Shown: positions 34,993-45,604 of the stretch, in pieces
Position numbering within the stretch: position 1 is the stretch's first letter
Layout of the letters: each line of letters opens with the position of its first letter
Origin: Cupriavidus laharis
GTDB lineage: Bacteria > Pseudomonadota > Gammaproteobacteria > Burkholderiales > Burkholderiaceae
Length of the DNA stretch: 64,000 nucleotides
Direction of reading: 5' to 3'
NCBI RefSeq assembly: GCF_914271435.1
Contig: NZ_CAJZAI010000007.1
Span: 124,001 to 188,000, forward strand
The notes under the pieces: generated by a model
What the model was told of the DNA's origin: nothing
Seen by the model: the letters and a program-made list of their open reading frames with translations, nothing else
The model's database searches: none
Translations under genes and position numbers: made by a program

Positions 34993-36138
34993 TTAGCTGA
35001 AGAAGCTCTTCACCTTGTCCAGCCAGGACTGCTCCTGCGGACTGTGGCGCGAGCCGCCTTCGTGCACCGAACGGTCGAACTGGCGCAGCAGTTCCTTCTG
35101 CGCCTCGGTCAGCTTCACCGGCGTCTCCACGTTCACATGCACGTAGAGGTCACCCGGATAACCGGAGCGCACGCCCTTGATACCCTTGCTGCGCAGGCGG
35201 AAGGTCTTGCCGGACTGCGTCGCCTCGGGCACCGGGAAGGTGGCCTTGCCGTTCAGCGTCGGCACTTCCAGGTCGCCGCCCAGCGCCGCGGTGGCGAACG
35301 AGATCGGCATCTGGCAGTGCAGGTCGTCGCCGTCGCGCTCGAACACCGGGTGCGGCTTGATATGGACTTCCACATACAGGTCGCCCGGCGGACCGCCGTT
35401 GATACCAGGCTCGCCGTTGCCGGACGAGCGGATGCGCATGCCTTCGTCGATGCCCGCCGGGATCTTCACTTCCAGCGTCTTCTGCGACTTCAGCTTGCCC
35501 TGGCCGTGGCACTTGGTGCACGGCTTCGGGATGTACTTGCCGCTGCCGTGGCACTTCGGGCAGGTCTGCTGCATCGTAAAGAAGCCCTGCGACACGCGCA
35601 CCTGGCCGGCGCCGTGGCAGGTCGGACAGGTTTCCACGCTCGAGCCGGGCTCCGCGCCCTTGCCGTGGCAATGATCGCAGTCGTCCCAGTGCGGCACGCG
35701 GATCTGTGCCTCGTGGCCGTGCGCGGCCTGCTCCAGCGTGATTTCCATGCTGTAGCGCAGATCCGCGCCGCGGTAGGCCTGCGGGCCGCCGCCACCGCGG
35801 CGTCCGCCGCCCTGCTGGCCGAAGATGTCACCGAAGATATCGCCGAAGGCCTCGGCAAACCCGCCGTAGCCGCCTGCGCCGCCAAAGCCGCCTGCCATGT
35901 TCGGATCAACGCCGGCATGGCCATACTGGTCGTAGGCTGCCTTCTTCTCCGGGTCGGAAAGCATCTCGTAGGCCTCCTTGGCCTCCTTGAATTTCTCCTC
36001 GGCTTCCTTGGCTTCCTTGCCTTCCGGATTGCGGTCCGGGTGGTACTTCATCGCGAGCTTGCGATAAGCCTTCTTGATCTCGTCGTCGCTCGCGTTCTTG
36101 CCTACCCCGAGCACTTCGTAGTAGTCACGTTTTGCCAT
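34993..36138 (-). CDS. dnaJ: Chaperone protein DnaJ
   Basis: Hsp40 co-chaperone that loads substrates on DnaK and stimulates its ATPase. The 381-residue protein has all classical parts: J domain with YHPDRNP (about residue 33), Gly/Phe-rich linker (about 75-120), four zinc-binding repeats [24 protein letters not shown] and CTKCHGQG, then the substrate-binding C-terminal domains. It lies 168 bp downstream of dnaK on the same strand and is probably transcribed from the same heat-shock promoter. The gap contains GC-rich inverted repeats that could set the dnaK/dnaJ ratio. Confidence 0.98.
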   Translation of the reverse strand: MAKRDYYEVLGVGKNASDDEIKKAYRKLAMKYHPDRNPEGKEAKEAEEKFKEAKEAYEMLSDPEKKAAYDQYGHAGVDPNMAGGFGGAGGYGGFAEAFGDIFGDIFGQQGGGRRGGGGPQAYRGADLRYSMEITLEQAAHGHEAQIRVPHWDDCDHCHGKGAEPGSSVETCPTCHGAGQVRVSQGFFTMQQTCPKCHGSGKYIPKPCTKCHGQGKLKSQKTLEVKIPAGIDEGMRIRSSGNGEPGINGGPPGDLYVEVHIKPHPVFERDGDDLHCQMPISFATAALGGDLEVPTLNGKATFPVPEATQSGKTFRLRSKGIKGVRSGYPGDLYVHVNVETPVKLTEAQKELLRQFDRSVHEGGSRHSPQEQSWLDKVKSFFS

Positions 36139-36306
36139 GGTGGCTCATTACCCTGTGGCCCGGAACCGCCAGGAAACGGTTCGGGGCGAATAGCAAAAAA
36201 GCCGAGCGAGGCATCCGACGGCGGTCTCCCGCTGGGTCCGATGTCCGTCGCCCGGCGTCGGGACGGGGGCGGCGCCGGCGCATGCCCGCGCCGCCGCCCT
36301 TCCCGA

Positions 36307-38253
<1,947 letters not shown>

Positions 38254-38310
38254 TTATTCTCTCCTATTGAGCCATCGCCATCCGCGCGGCTGCAATTCAA
38301 CCTGAGTGCG

Positions 38311-38338
38311 AAATGTGGCCGTCCGGGGCCATTTCAAG
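38311..38338 (-). promoter_or_regulatory. Heat-shock (sigma-32) promoter of dnaK
   Basis: On the minus strand, CTTGAAA (38332-38338) and CCACATTT (38311-38318) are separated by 13 bases. The -35 box is a perfect match and the -10 box a one-base variant of the known sigma-32 consensus CTTGAAA / CCCCATnT. Confidence 0.88.
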
Positions 38339-38468
38339 GGCGGAATTCGCAAATCCGAGTAATTTTCTCGGTTTCTCCCGTCCGATCAACGGCAAGCGTA
38401 CGGCCGGCCGTGAGCATTGCGCGCCGACAGGCCACCCAACGAACCTGCCTGCGGCGAAAAGAAATCCA

Positions 38469-39044
38469 TTAATCACTTTTATCGGGTGCATTCGCTGCAT
38501 CACGCCCGCGTTGCCACAGCACGTCATTCCCTCCATCGGCGCGGTTGAGCACGCGGGCCAGCACGAACATCAGGTCGGACAAGCGGTTCAGGTACTGGCG
38601 CGGTGCCTCATTGAGCGCTTCGATGGCACCGAGCGCGACCAGCGCACGCTCGGCGCGCCGGCAAACGGTACGGCATACGTGGGCCAGCGCGGCGGCACGG
38701 CTCCCGCCCGGCAGGATGAACTCGGCCAGGCGCGGCAGGCCGGCGTTGTAGTGGTCCAGCCATGCGTCAAGCTGCGCCACCTGCTCAGGCTTGAGCAGCA
38801 TGTAGCCCGGAATGGAGAGTTCGCCGCCCAGGTCGAACAGGTCATGCTGGATGTGCAGCAGCGCATCGCGCACGTCGGCCGGCAGCGTTTCCGTGAGCAG
38901 CACGCCGATCTGCGAATTGAGTTCATCCACGTCTCCGATGGCGGCAATGCGCAGGCTGTCCTTGCCCGTGCGGCTGCCATCGCCGAGGCCTGTGGTGCCG
39001 GCATCGCCGGTGCGGGTGGCAATCTTGGACAGGCGGTGGCCCAT
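38469..39044 (-). CDS. Cob(I)alamin adenosyltransferase, PduO type
   Basis: Converts cob(I)alamin and ATP to adenosylcobalamin. The 191-residue protein begins with the ATP-binding loop KIATRTGDAGTTGLGDGSR and shows DELNSQIG, FDLGGELS, FILPGGSRAAALAHVCRTV with RRAER, and LNRLSDLMFVLAR. It is the PduO family rather than CobA or EutT. No other cobalamin gene is near, and I see no cobalamin riboswitch in its leader. It lies upstream of dnaK on the same strand, but the sigma-32 promoter separates them. Confidence 0.94.
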   Translation of the reverse strand: MGHRLSKIATRTGDAGTTGLGDGSRTGKDSLRIAAIGDVDELNSQIGVLLTETLPADVRDALLHIQHDLFDLGGELSIPGYMLLKPEQVAQLDAWLDHYNAGLPRLAEFILPGGSRAAALAHVCRTVCRRAERALVALGAIEALNEAPRQYLNRLSDLMFVLARVLNRADGGNDVLWQRGRDAANAPDKSD

Positions 39045-39288
39045 GCCGGTCTCCCATGGAAGTGTCAGATATGGCGCGCATTATGGCGCCCTTTGCGCCC
39101 CGCGCGGACGGATTCGCACTGCGATCCCCGTGCCGCCCCGCCGGGCTGCGGGGGTGCATCAGGCGCCGCGCGGCGTAGAATGCCGGTATTCCCCAAATCA
39201 ACAACCGGGTCGCGCCCTTCCGCCGCCGACACCCGCCGACGGTTCCGGAAGCCTGCCGCACAGCGCCAGCGACCCGCCGGAGACCCGC

Positions 39289-40719
39289 ATGAACCACCCC
39301 ACGCCACACGCCGCCCTGGCACGCCGCCCCCTGCCTCCCGCCCTGCGCGACGCATTGCAGGCGGGCTTCGGCGACCGCTTCTCGACCTCCGCCGGCGTCT
39401 GCGAACACCATGGCCGCGACGAGTCGCCGTTCCCGCCGGCCCTGCCTGATGGTGTGGTGTTCGCCCACAGCACCGGGGAAGTCGCCGAAGTCGCCCGCCT
39501 GTGCAACCAGTACAGCGTGCCGCTGATTCCCTACGGCGCGGGCTCCTCGCTGGAAGGACACCTGCTGGCCGTGGCCGGCGGCATCAGCCTGGACTTGTCG
39601 CAGATGAACAAGGTGCTCGCGATCCAGCCGGAAGACCTGACCGTGACCGTGCAGCCGGGCGTCACGCGCAAGCAGCTCAACCAGGAGATCAAGGACACGG
39701 GCCTGTTCTTCCCGATCGACCCGGGCGCGGATGCGTCGCTGGGCGGCATGTGCGCGACGCGCGCCTCCGGGACCAACGCGGTGCGCTACGGCACCATGCG
39801 CGAGAACGTGCTGGCACTGACCGTGGTGACCGCCGACGGGCGCGTGATCCGCACCGGCACGCACGCGCGCAAGTCGTCGGCAGGCTATGACCTGACGCGC
39901 CTGTTCATCGGCAGCGAAGGCACGCTGGGCATCATCACCGAGGTGACGGTGCGCCTGTACCCGCAGCCGGAGGCGATTTCCGCCGCGGTCTGTGCCTTCC
40001 CAAGCATGAGCAGCGCGGTGCAGGCGGTGATCCAGACCATCCAGCTCGGCGTGCCCATCGCGCGCGTGGAGTTCGTCGATGCGCTGGCCATCCGCGCCAT
40101 CAACCGGCACGACAGCCTGACGCTGCCGGAAATGCCGCACCTGTTCTTCGAGTTCCACGGCACCGAGGCCGGCGTGCGCGAGCAGGCCGAGACCGTGCAG
40201 CAGATCACCGCCGAGCACGGCGGGCAGGATTTCGAATGGGCCACGCGGCCCGAGGACCGCAGCCGGCTGTGGAACGCGCGCCATACCGCCTATTTCGCCA
40301 TGCTGCAGCTCAAGCCGGGCTGCCGCGCCGTGACCACCGACGTATGCGTGCCGATCTCGCGTCTGGCCGACTGCGTGGCCGAGACCGAGAAGGATCTGGT
40401 CGCCTCGTCGCTGCCTTGCCCCATCGTCGGCCACGTCGGCGACGGCAACTTCCACGTGGCGATCCTGGTCGACCCGGACAAGCCGGAAGAGATGGCGGAA
40501 GCCGAGGACATCAACCGCCGCATTGTCGAGCGCGCGCTGTCGATGGGCGGCACCTGCACCGGCGAACACGGCGTGGGCCTGCACAAGATGGATTTCCTGG
40601 TACGCGAGCACGGCGAGGACGCACTGGACCTGATGCGCGTGATCAAGCACGCGCTCGACCCGAACGGCATCCTGAACCCGGGCAAGATCTTCCGCGCCGT
40701 TCGCGGCCCGGCCGGCTGA
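39289..40719 (+). CDS. FAD-linked D-lactate dehydrogenase-type oxidase
   Basis: A 476-residue FAD enzyme of the VAO/PCMH fold, closest in type to FAD-linked D-lactate dehydrogenases (DLD2/GlcD-like). The FAD domain shows VPLIPYGAGSSLEGHL, IDPGADASLGGMCATRASG and GSEGTLGIITEVTVRL. The C-terminal cap shows HVGDGNFHVAI and GGTCTGEHGVGLHK, which hold the metal/substrate histidines. The ATG has a GGAGA site. It is divergent from the adenosyltransferase gene and followed within 5 bp by a LysR gene, so the two are co-transcribed. Confidence 0.9.
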   Translation: MNHPTPHAALARRPLPPALRDALQAGFGDRFSTSAGVCEHHGRDESPFPPALPDGVVFAHSTGEVAEVARLCNQYSVPLIPYGAGSSLEGHLLAVAGGISLDLSQMNKVLAIQPEDLTVTVQPGVTRKQLNQEIKDTGLFFPIDPGADASLGGMCATRASGTNAVRYGTMRENVLALTVVTADGRVIRTGTHARKSSAGYDLTRLFIGSEGTLGIITEVTVRLYPQPEAISAAVCAFPSMSSAVQAVIQTIQLGVPIARVEFVDALAIRAINRHDSLTLPEMPHLFFEFHGTEAGVREQAETVQQITAEHGGQDFEWATRPEDRSRLWNARHTAYFAMLQLKPGCRAVTTDVCVPISRLADCVAETEKDLVASSLPCPIVGHVGDGNFHVAILVDPDKPEEMAEAEDINRRIVERALSMGGTCTGEHGVGLHKMDFLVREHGEDALDLMRVIKHALDPNGILNPGKIFRAVRGPAG

Positions 40720-40724
40720 GCAGC

Positions 40725-41615
40725 ATGGCTGCCATGTTCAACCGCGTCCCGCCGCTGCACCTGCTGGTGGCGTTTGAAGCCGCGGCGCGCCTGGGCAGTT
40801 TCGCGCGCGCGGCCGAGGAGCTGTCGGTCACGCCCAGCGCGGTGTCGCACCGCATCAAGAACCTGGAAGAGCTCTGGGGCGAAGACCTGTTCGTGCGCTC
40901 GAATGCCGCACTGCGGCTGACCGCGGCCGGCACGCGCTACCTGCGCAACGTGCAGGACGCCCTCAAGTCGCTCAACGAACTGGCCCGGCCCGAGTACAAC
41001 AAGATGCGCACGCGGCTGCGCGTGGCGATCCCGCCGACCTTCGGCCGCCAGCACCTGGTGCCGCGCCTGCCCGAGTTCGGCGCGCTGTACCCGCATATCG
41101 ACATCGAGCTGCACCTGGCCATCCCGTTCCTGGACGTGAAGGCCGAGGACACCGATGTCGAGATCCGCTACGGCACGGGCCGCTACCCGGACCTGAAGAC
41201 CACCAAATTGCTGGTCGAGCCGGTGTTCCCCGCCTGCGGGCGCGAGTACTACGAGCGCGTCAACGGCCGCGCCATCACCAAGCCCGAGCACCTGCACGGG
41301 CTGGTGCTGCTGCGCAGCCCGCTGGAGCCCTGGAAGCCGTGGTTCGAGACCGCCGGGCTGGACTGGCCTGAACCGCAGACCGGCCCGCAGTTCAACGACA
41401 TCGGCCTGATGCTGGAAGCCATCGCCTCCAACCAGGGCGTGGCGCTCGTACGCCAGCGCATGGCGTGGCACTGGCTGTCGCTGGGCCAGATGGTGCGGCT
41501 GCTGGACGTCGAATCGGTGTCGCCGCATGGCTACTACATCGTCGAGCGCGAACAGGCGCCGCTCAAACCCGAGGCGCGCTACTTCGTCGACTGGCTGCTA
41601 AGCCTGGACTGGTAA
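40725..41615 (+). CDS. LysR family regulator, GcvA-like
   Basis: A 296-residue LysR regulator of the GcvA/AmpR-like group. The helix-turn-helix is LLVAFEAAARLGSFARAAE followed by LSVTPSAVSHRIKNLEE, and the linker-effector region starts LRVAIPPTFGRQHLVPRLPEF. It begins 5 bases after the D-lactate dehydrogenase-type gene and lies upstream of the glycolate oxidase operon, so hydroxy-acid oxidation genes on either side are its likely targets. The reading frame continues after the TAA for 39 more codons that look protein-coding (see the remnant at 41616). Confidence 0.9.
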   Translation: MAAMFNRVPPLHLLVAFEAAARLGSFARAAEELSVTPSAVSHRIKNLEELWGEDLFVRSNAALRLTAAGTRYLRNVQDALKSLNELARPEYNKMRTRLRVAIPPTFGRQHLVPRLPEFGALYPHIDIELHLAIPFLDVKAEDTDVEIRYGTGRYPDLKTTKLLVEPVFPACGREYYERVNGRAITKPEHLHGLVLLRSPLEPWKPWFETAGLDWPEPQTGPQFNDIGLMLEAIASNQGVALVRQRMAWHWLSLGQMVRLLDVESVSPHGYYIVEREQAPLKPEARYFVDWLLSLDW

Positions 41616-41735
41616 GTCAACGCGGACGGCACCGGCACCGTGGGGCTGTACGAACCCGACGCGCTGTACGTTGCGCCGCACTTCCACAACAAGCTCGACA
41701 TGGTGTACCGGCTGCCGGCCCCGGCGGCGCCCTGA
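41616..41735 (+). pseudogene. Orphan coding remnant in frame behind LysR
   Basis: Directly after the LysR stop, the same frame reads 39 codons to the next stop. Codon third positions are nearly all G or C, as in real genes here, and the peptide (for example LYEPDALYVAPHFHNKLD) looks like the end of an enzyme rather than random translation. It has no start of its own. It is probably the 3' end of a lost gene; I do not recognise the family. A C-terminal extension of LysR created by the TAA is the alternative. Confidence 0.4.
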
Positions 41736-41966
41736 GCCCACGCGGCGCGGCCTTTCCTGCACGTGCCCGGCAGTGCTACGCTGAACTGGCAAGCCCGGCT
41801 GACGCGGCGGACCGGCGCGCATGATGAGCATTTTTGATCGGCCTGCCATGCCGAATTCACGTACCCCGGCGTGCTGGCGGCGCAAGCCCTGAGCTATAGT
41901 CACCCGTCCCTCCGGCCATATGCAGGCCATATGCCGGCCTCGCAGACAGGCCCCACAGGAGTTGCC
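41736..41966. other. Upstream region of the glc operon
   Basis: This is the remainder of a 351-bp gap without an intact gene. It should contain the promoter of glcD. A frame in phase with glcD is open back past 41871, but the peptide has no conserved features. I cannot identify a definite operator. Confidence 0.4.
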
Positions 41967-43481
41967 ATGAATGCCCCGCACGAAGCCCCACTGACCGCCA
42001 GCCCAGGCAATCCCGGCGCTGACGACAGCCGCCGCAGCGCGCTGCTGGCGGGCTTGGCGCAGATCCTGCCCGATGCGGCGCTGCTGTGGAAACCGGAAGA
42101 CACCGTCCCCTATGAATGCGATGGCCTGGCCGCCTACCGCCAGGTACCGATGGCCGTGGCCCTGCCCGACACCGAGGAACAGGTCTGCGCCATTCTCCGG
42201 CTGTGCCACAGCCTCGGCGTGCCCGTGGTGCCGCGCGGCGCCGGCACCAGCCTGTCCGGCGGCGCCATGCCGATCGCCGAAGGCCTGGTGCTGTCGCTGG
42301 CCAAGTTCAAGCGCATCCTGAAGCTGGATCCGCACTCGCGCACCGCCGTGGTCCAGCCGGGCGTGCGCAACCTGGCCATCTCCGACGCCGCAGCACCCCA
42401 TAACCTGTACTACGCGCCGGACCCGTCGTCGCAGATCGCCTGCACCATCGGCGGCAACGTCAGCGAGAACTCCGGCGGCGTGCACTGCCTGAAGTACGGC
42501 CTGACTGTGCATAACGTGCTGCGCGTGCGCGCGGTGACGATGGAAGGCGAGGTCGTGGTGTTCGGTTCGGAAGCGCCGGACGCACCAGGCCTGGACCTGC
42601 TGGCCGCGATGATCGGCTCCGAAGGCATGCTGGCCGTCGTGACCGAAGTCACTGTGCGGCTGATCCCGAAGCCGCAGCTCGCGCAGGTGATCATGGCCTG
42701 CTTCGACGACGTGGAAAAAGGCGGCAACGCCGTGGCCGCGGTGATCGCCGCCGGCATCATCCCGGCCGGCCTGGAAATGATGGACAGACCCGCCACGGCC
42801 GCCGTGGAGGAATTCGTGCACGCCGGCTACGACCTCGACGCCGCCGCCATCCTGCTGTGCGAGTCCGATGGCACGCCCGAGGAAGTGGCCGAGGAAATCG
42901 AGCGCATGAGCGCGGTGCTGACCGCCTCGGGCTGCACGCGCATCGTGGTATCGCAGAACGAGGCAGAGCGCCTGCGCTTCTGGAGCGGGCGCAAGAATGC
43001 CTTCCCGGCCGCGGGCCGCATCTCGCCCGACTACTACTGCATGGACGGCACCATCCCGCGCAAGCACATCGGCACGCTGCTGCGGCGCATCGAGGAGATG
43101 GAGCGCAAGTACGCCCTGCGCTGCATCAACGTGTTCCATGCCGGCGACGGCAACATGCACCCGCTGATCCTGTTCGATGGCTCGGACCAGGACGAATGGC
43201 ACCGCGCCGAGCTGTTCGGCTCGGACATCCTCGAAGCTTGCGTGGAACTGGGCGGCACCGTCACCGGCGAGCACGGCGTGGGCGTCGAAAAGCTCAACTC
43301 GATGTGCGTGCAGTTCTCGCGCGCCGAGTGCGAAGCCTTCTTCGGCGTCAAGGCCGCCTTCGACCCGGCGCGCCTGCTCAACCCGGACAAAGCCATCCCC
43401 ACGCTCGCGCGCTGCGCCGAATACGGCAAGATGCACGTGAAGAAGGGCCTGCTGCCCCACCCGGACCTGCCGCGCTTCTGA
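41967..43481 (+). CDS. glcD: Glycolate oxidase subunit GlcD
   Basis: FAD subunit of glycolate oxidase, which oxidises glycolate to glyoxylate and passes electrons through GlcF to the respiratory chain. The 504-residue protein shows VPVVPRGAGTSLSGGA, DPSSQIACTIGGNVSENSGG, GSEGMLAVVTEVTVRL, NVFHAGDGNMHPLILFD and GTVTGEHGVGVEKL. The ATG has an AGGAG site 7 bases upstream. glcE and glcF follow, but a potassium-channel gene is inserted 17 bp behind glcD. Confidence 0.95.
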   Translation: MNAPHEAPLTASPGNPGADDSRRSALLAGLAQILPDAALLWKPEDTVPYECDGLAAYRQVPMAVALPDTEEQVCAILRLCHSLGVPVVPRGAGTSLSGGAMPIAEGLVLSLAKFKRILKLDPHSRTAVVQPGVRNLAISDAAAPHNLYYAPDPSSQIACTIGGNVSENSGGVHCLKYGLTVHNVLRVRAVTMEGEVVVFGSEAPDAPGLDLLAAMIGSEGMLAVVTEVTVRLIPKPQLAQVIMACFDDVEKGGNAVAAVIAAGIIPAGLEMMDRPATAAVEEFVHAGYDLDAAAILLCESDGTPEEVAEEIERMSAVLTASGCTRIVVSQNEAERLRFWSGRKNAFPAAGRISPDYYCMDGTIPRKHIGTLLRRIEEMERKYALRCINVFHAGDGNMHPLILFDGSDQDEWHRAELFGSDILEACVELGGTVTGEHGVGVEKLNSMCVQFSRAECEAFFGVKAAFDPARLLNPDKAIPTLARCAEYGKMHVKKGLLPHPDLPRF

Positions 43482-43498
43482 ACGGCGCGCACCAAGCC

Positions 43499-44419
43499 AT
43501 GCCGCACAGCCGGACCAACGAAACGCTGCGCCAGCGCCTGGGCCGCCCCGAGTCGGGCTGGCGCGAACGCTGGTACACGATCATCTTCGAGGCCGATACC
43601 CGCAGCGGGCGGCTGTTCGACATCACGCTGCTGATCGCCATCGTGGCCAGCGTGCTGGTGGTGATGGTGGACAGCCTGCAGGGCGTGCATGGCCATGCCG
43701 GCAGGCTGTTCATCGCGCTCGAGTGGATGTTCACGCTGCTGTTCACGGCGGAATACGCGATGCGCATCCTCGTGGTGCAGCGGCCGTTGCGCTACGTCTT
43801 CAGCGTCTACGGCATCATCGACTTTCTCTCGATCATACCGACCTGGCTGGCGTTCTTCCTGCCGGAACTGGCCTTCCTGATCGACGTGCGCCTGCTGCGG
43901 CTGTTGCGCGTGTTCCGGATCCTCAAGCTCACCGTGTATTTCGACGAGGCCGAGATCCTGTACCGCGCGCTGGTCGACAGCCGGCGCAAGATCCTCGTAT
44001 TCCTGGGCACGGTGCTCATCATCACGGTGATCCTGGGCACCGTGATGTACGTGGTGGAAGGCCCGCAGCACGGCTTCACCAGCATTCCCGTCAGCATGTA
44101 CTGGGCGGTGGTGACGCTGACCACCACCGGCTTCGGCGACGTGGTGCCCAAGACGCCGCTGGGGCAGTTCATCACCTCGCTGACGATCCTGATCGGCTAC
44201 GGCATCATTGCCTTCCCCACCGGCATCATCGGCGCCCAGCTGGCGGCCAACATCCTGAGGCGCCCGCTCACCACGCGCACCTGCACGCACTGCCTGACCG
44301 AAGGGCATGACGCGGACGCGCAGTACTGCAAGCATTGCGGCAGCCACCTGCCCGAATACCAGAACGATCGTCCCGAAGTCGCAGGCGGCTCCGCCGGCAG
44401 CAGCCGGAAAGACACCTGA
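43499..44419 (+). CDS. Voltage-gated-type potassium channel with C-terminal zinc ribbon
   Basis: A 306-residue six-segment channel protein of the Kv/ion transporter family. The voltage sensor S4 has regularly spaced arginines (RLLRLLRVFRILK, residues 131-143). The pore has the potassium filter TTTGFGD (208-214). After S6 the cytoplasmic tail has CTHC and CKHC (Cys262, 265, 277, 280), a small zinc ribbon not usual in KvAP-like channels. It lies between glcD (17 bp) and glcE (38 bp), all on one strand, so it should be co-expressed with glycolate oxidase. The reason is unknown; it could balance charge or sense metabolism. Confidence 0.9.
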   Translation: MPHSRTNETLRQRLGRPESGWRERWYTIIFEADTRSGRLFDITLLIAIVASVLVVMVDSLQGVHGHAGRLFIALEWMFTLLFTAEYAMRILVVQRPLRYVFSVYGIIDFLSIIPTWLAFFLPELAFLIDVRLLRLLRVFRILKLTVYFDEAEILYRALVDSRRKILVFLGTVLIITVILGTVMYVVEGPQHGFTSIPVSMYWAVVTLTTTGFGDVVPKTPLGQFITSLTILIGYGIIAFPTGIIGAQLAANILRRPLTTRTCTHCLTEGHDADAQYCKHCGSHLPEYQNDRPEVAGGSAGSSRKDT

Positions 44420-44457
44420 CCCACGGCAACACGTACCAGCACTAGAACCAGACCCAC

Positions 44458-45561
44458 ATGCAAGCCACTCTCGACGCCTTCCGCGATGCCGTACGGCATG
44501 CCTCCGAGACACGCACGCCGCTGCGCCTGCGCGGCGGCGGCAGCAAGGACTTCTATGGCCAGGCCATGGACGGCGAGTTGCTGGATACGCGCGCGTATCA
44601 CGGCATCGTCGAATACGATCCGGCCGAACTTGTCATCACCGCGCGCTGTGGCACGCCGCTGGCCGAGATCGAGGCCGCGCTGGCTGAGAAGCGCCAGATC
44701 CTGGCGTTCGAGCCGCCGCACTTTGCAGCGGCTGGCCAGCCCAGCGCCGCAACGCTCGGCGGCGCGGTGGCCGCGGGCCTGTCAGGCCCGCGCCGGCAAT
44801 CGGTCGGCGCGCTGCGCGATTTCGTGCTGGGCACACAGATGATGGACGGACACGGCGAGGTGATGAGCTTCGGCGGCCAGGTGATGAAGAACGTCGCCGG
44901 CTATGACGTGTCGCGGCTGCTGGCGGGCTCGCTCGGCACGCTCGGGCTGATCCTGGAGGTCTCGCTCAAGGTGCTGCCGGCCCCGTTCGACGACGCCACG
45001 CTGCGCTTCGCCATGAGCCAGGCCGAGGCCATCGACCGCATCAACCAGTGGGGCGGCCAGCCGCTGCCGATCGCGGCATCGGCGTGGCATGAAGGCGTGC
45101 TGCACGTGCGCCTGTCAGGCGCCACAGCCGCGGTGCAGGCCGCACGCGCCCGGCTGGGCGGCGAGGCCGTCGGCCAGGAGGAAGGCGTGGCCTTCTGGCA
45201 ATCGCTGCGAGAGCAGACGCATGCGTTCTTCGCCCCGGCCCTGCAGGGCCGCACGCTGTGGCGCCTGGCAGTGCCGCCGACCTCGGCGCCGCTGGACCTG
45301 CCCGGTTCGCAGCTCGTCGAATGGGGCGGCGGACAGCGCTGGTGGCTGCCCGATACGGGCCTGGACGGCAACCATGCCGGGCTGGTGCGCGGCATTGCGC
45401 AGGCGGCCGGCGGCCATGCGACGCTGTTCCGCAACGGCGACAAGTCGGTGGGCGTGTTCACGCCGCTGGCTTCGCCGCTGGCCGCGATCCACGCGCGGCT
45501 GAAGGCCACCTTCGACCCGGCCGGCATCTTCAATCCGCAGCGCATGTATCCCGGCCTCTGA
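44458..45561 (+). CDS. glcE: Glycolate oxidase subunit GlcE
   Basis: Second FAD-binding subunit of glycolate oxidase, 367 residues. It has the shortened PCMH-type FAD domain: LRLRGGGSKDFYGQ, FEPPHFAAAGQPSAATLGGAVAAGLSGPRR (split over the FAD loop), FGGQVMKNVAGYDVSRL and GSLGTLGLILEVSLKVLP. The C-terminal cap ends in FDPAGIFNPQRMYPGL. It is followed by glcF at 43 bp. Length and motif order agree with GlcE rather than GlcD. Confidence 0.94.
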   Translation: MQATLDAFRDAVRHASETRTPLRLRGGGSKDFYGQAMDGELLDTRAYHGIVEYDPAELVITARCGTPLAEIEAALAEKRQILAFEPPHFAAAGQPSAATLGGAVAAGLSGPRRQSVGALRDFVLGTQMMDGHGEVMSFGGQVMKNVAGYDVSRLLAGSLGTLGLILEVSLKVLPAPFDDATLRFAMSQAEAIDRINQWGGQPLPIAASAWHEGVLHVRLSGATAAVQAARARLGGEAVGQEEGVAFWQSLREQTHAFFAPALQGRTLWRLAVPPTSAPLDLPGSQLVEWGGGQRWWLPDTGLDGNHAGLVRGIAQAAGGHATLFRNGDKSVGVFTPLASPLAAIHARLKATFDPAGIFNPQRMYPGL

Positions 45562-45604
45562 GCCGCGTGCACCGTTCAACGCCAAGGCAAACCCACCCCA
45601 CACC

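Noticed and set aside
38297..38536. A 79-codon minus-strand open frame between dnaK and the adenosyltransferase gene
   Set aside because: It spans the sigma-32 promoter and overlaps the adenosyltransferase 3' end; no conserved protein features. It is not grpE.
39045..39288. Cobalamin riboswitch before the adenosyltransferase gene
   Set aside because: I could not find the B12-box or the expected stem pattern in the region between the two divergent genes.
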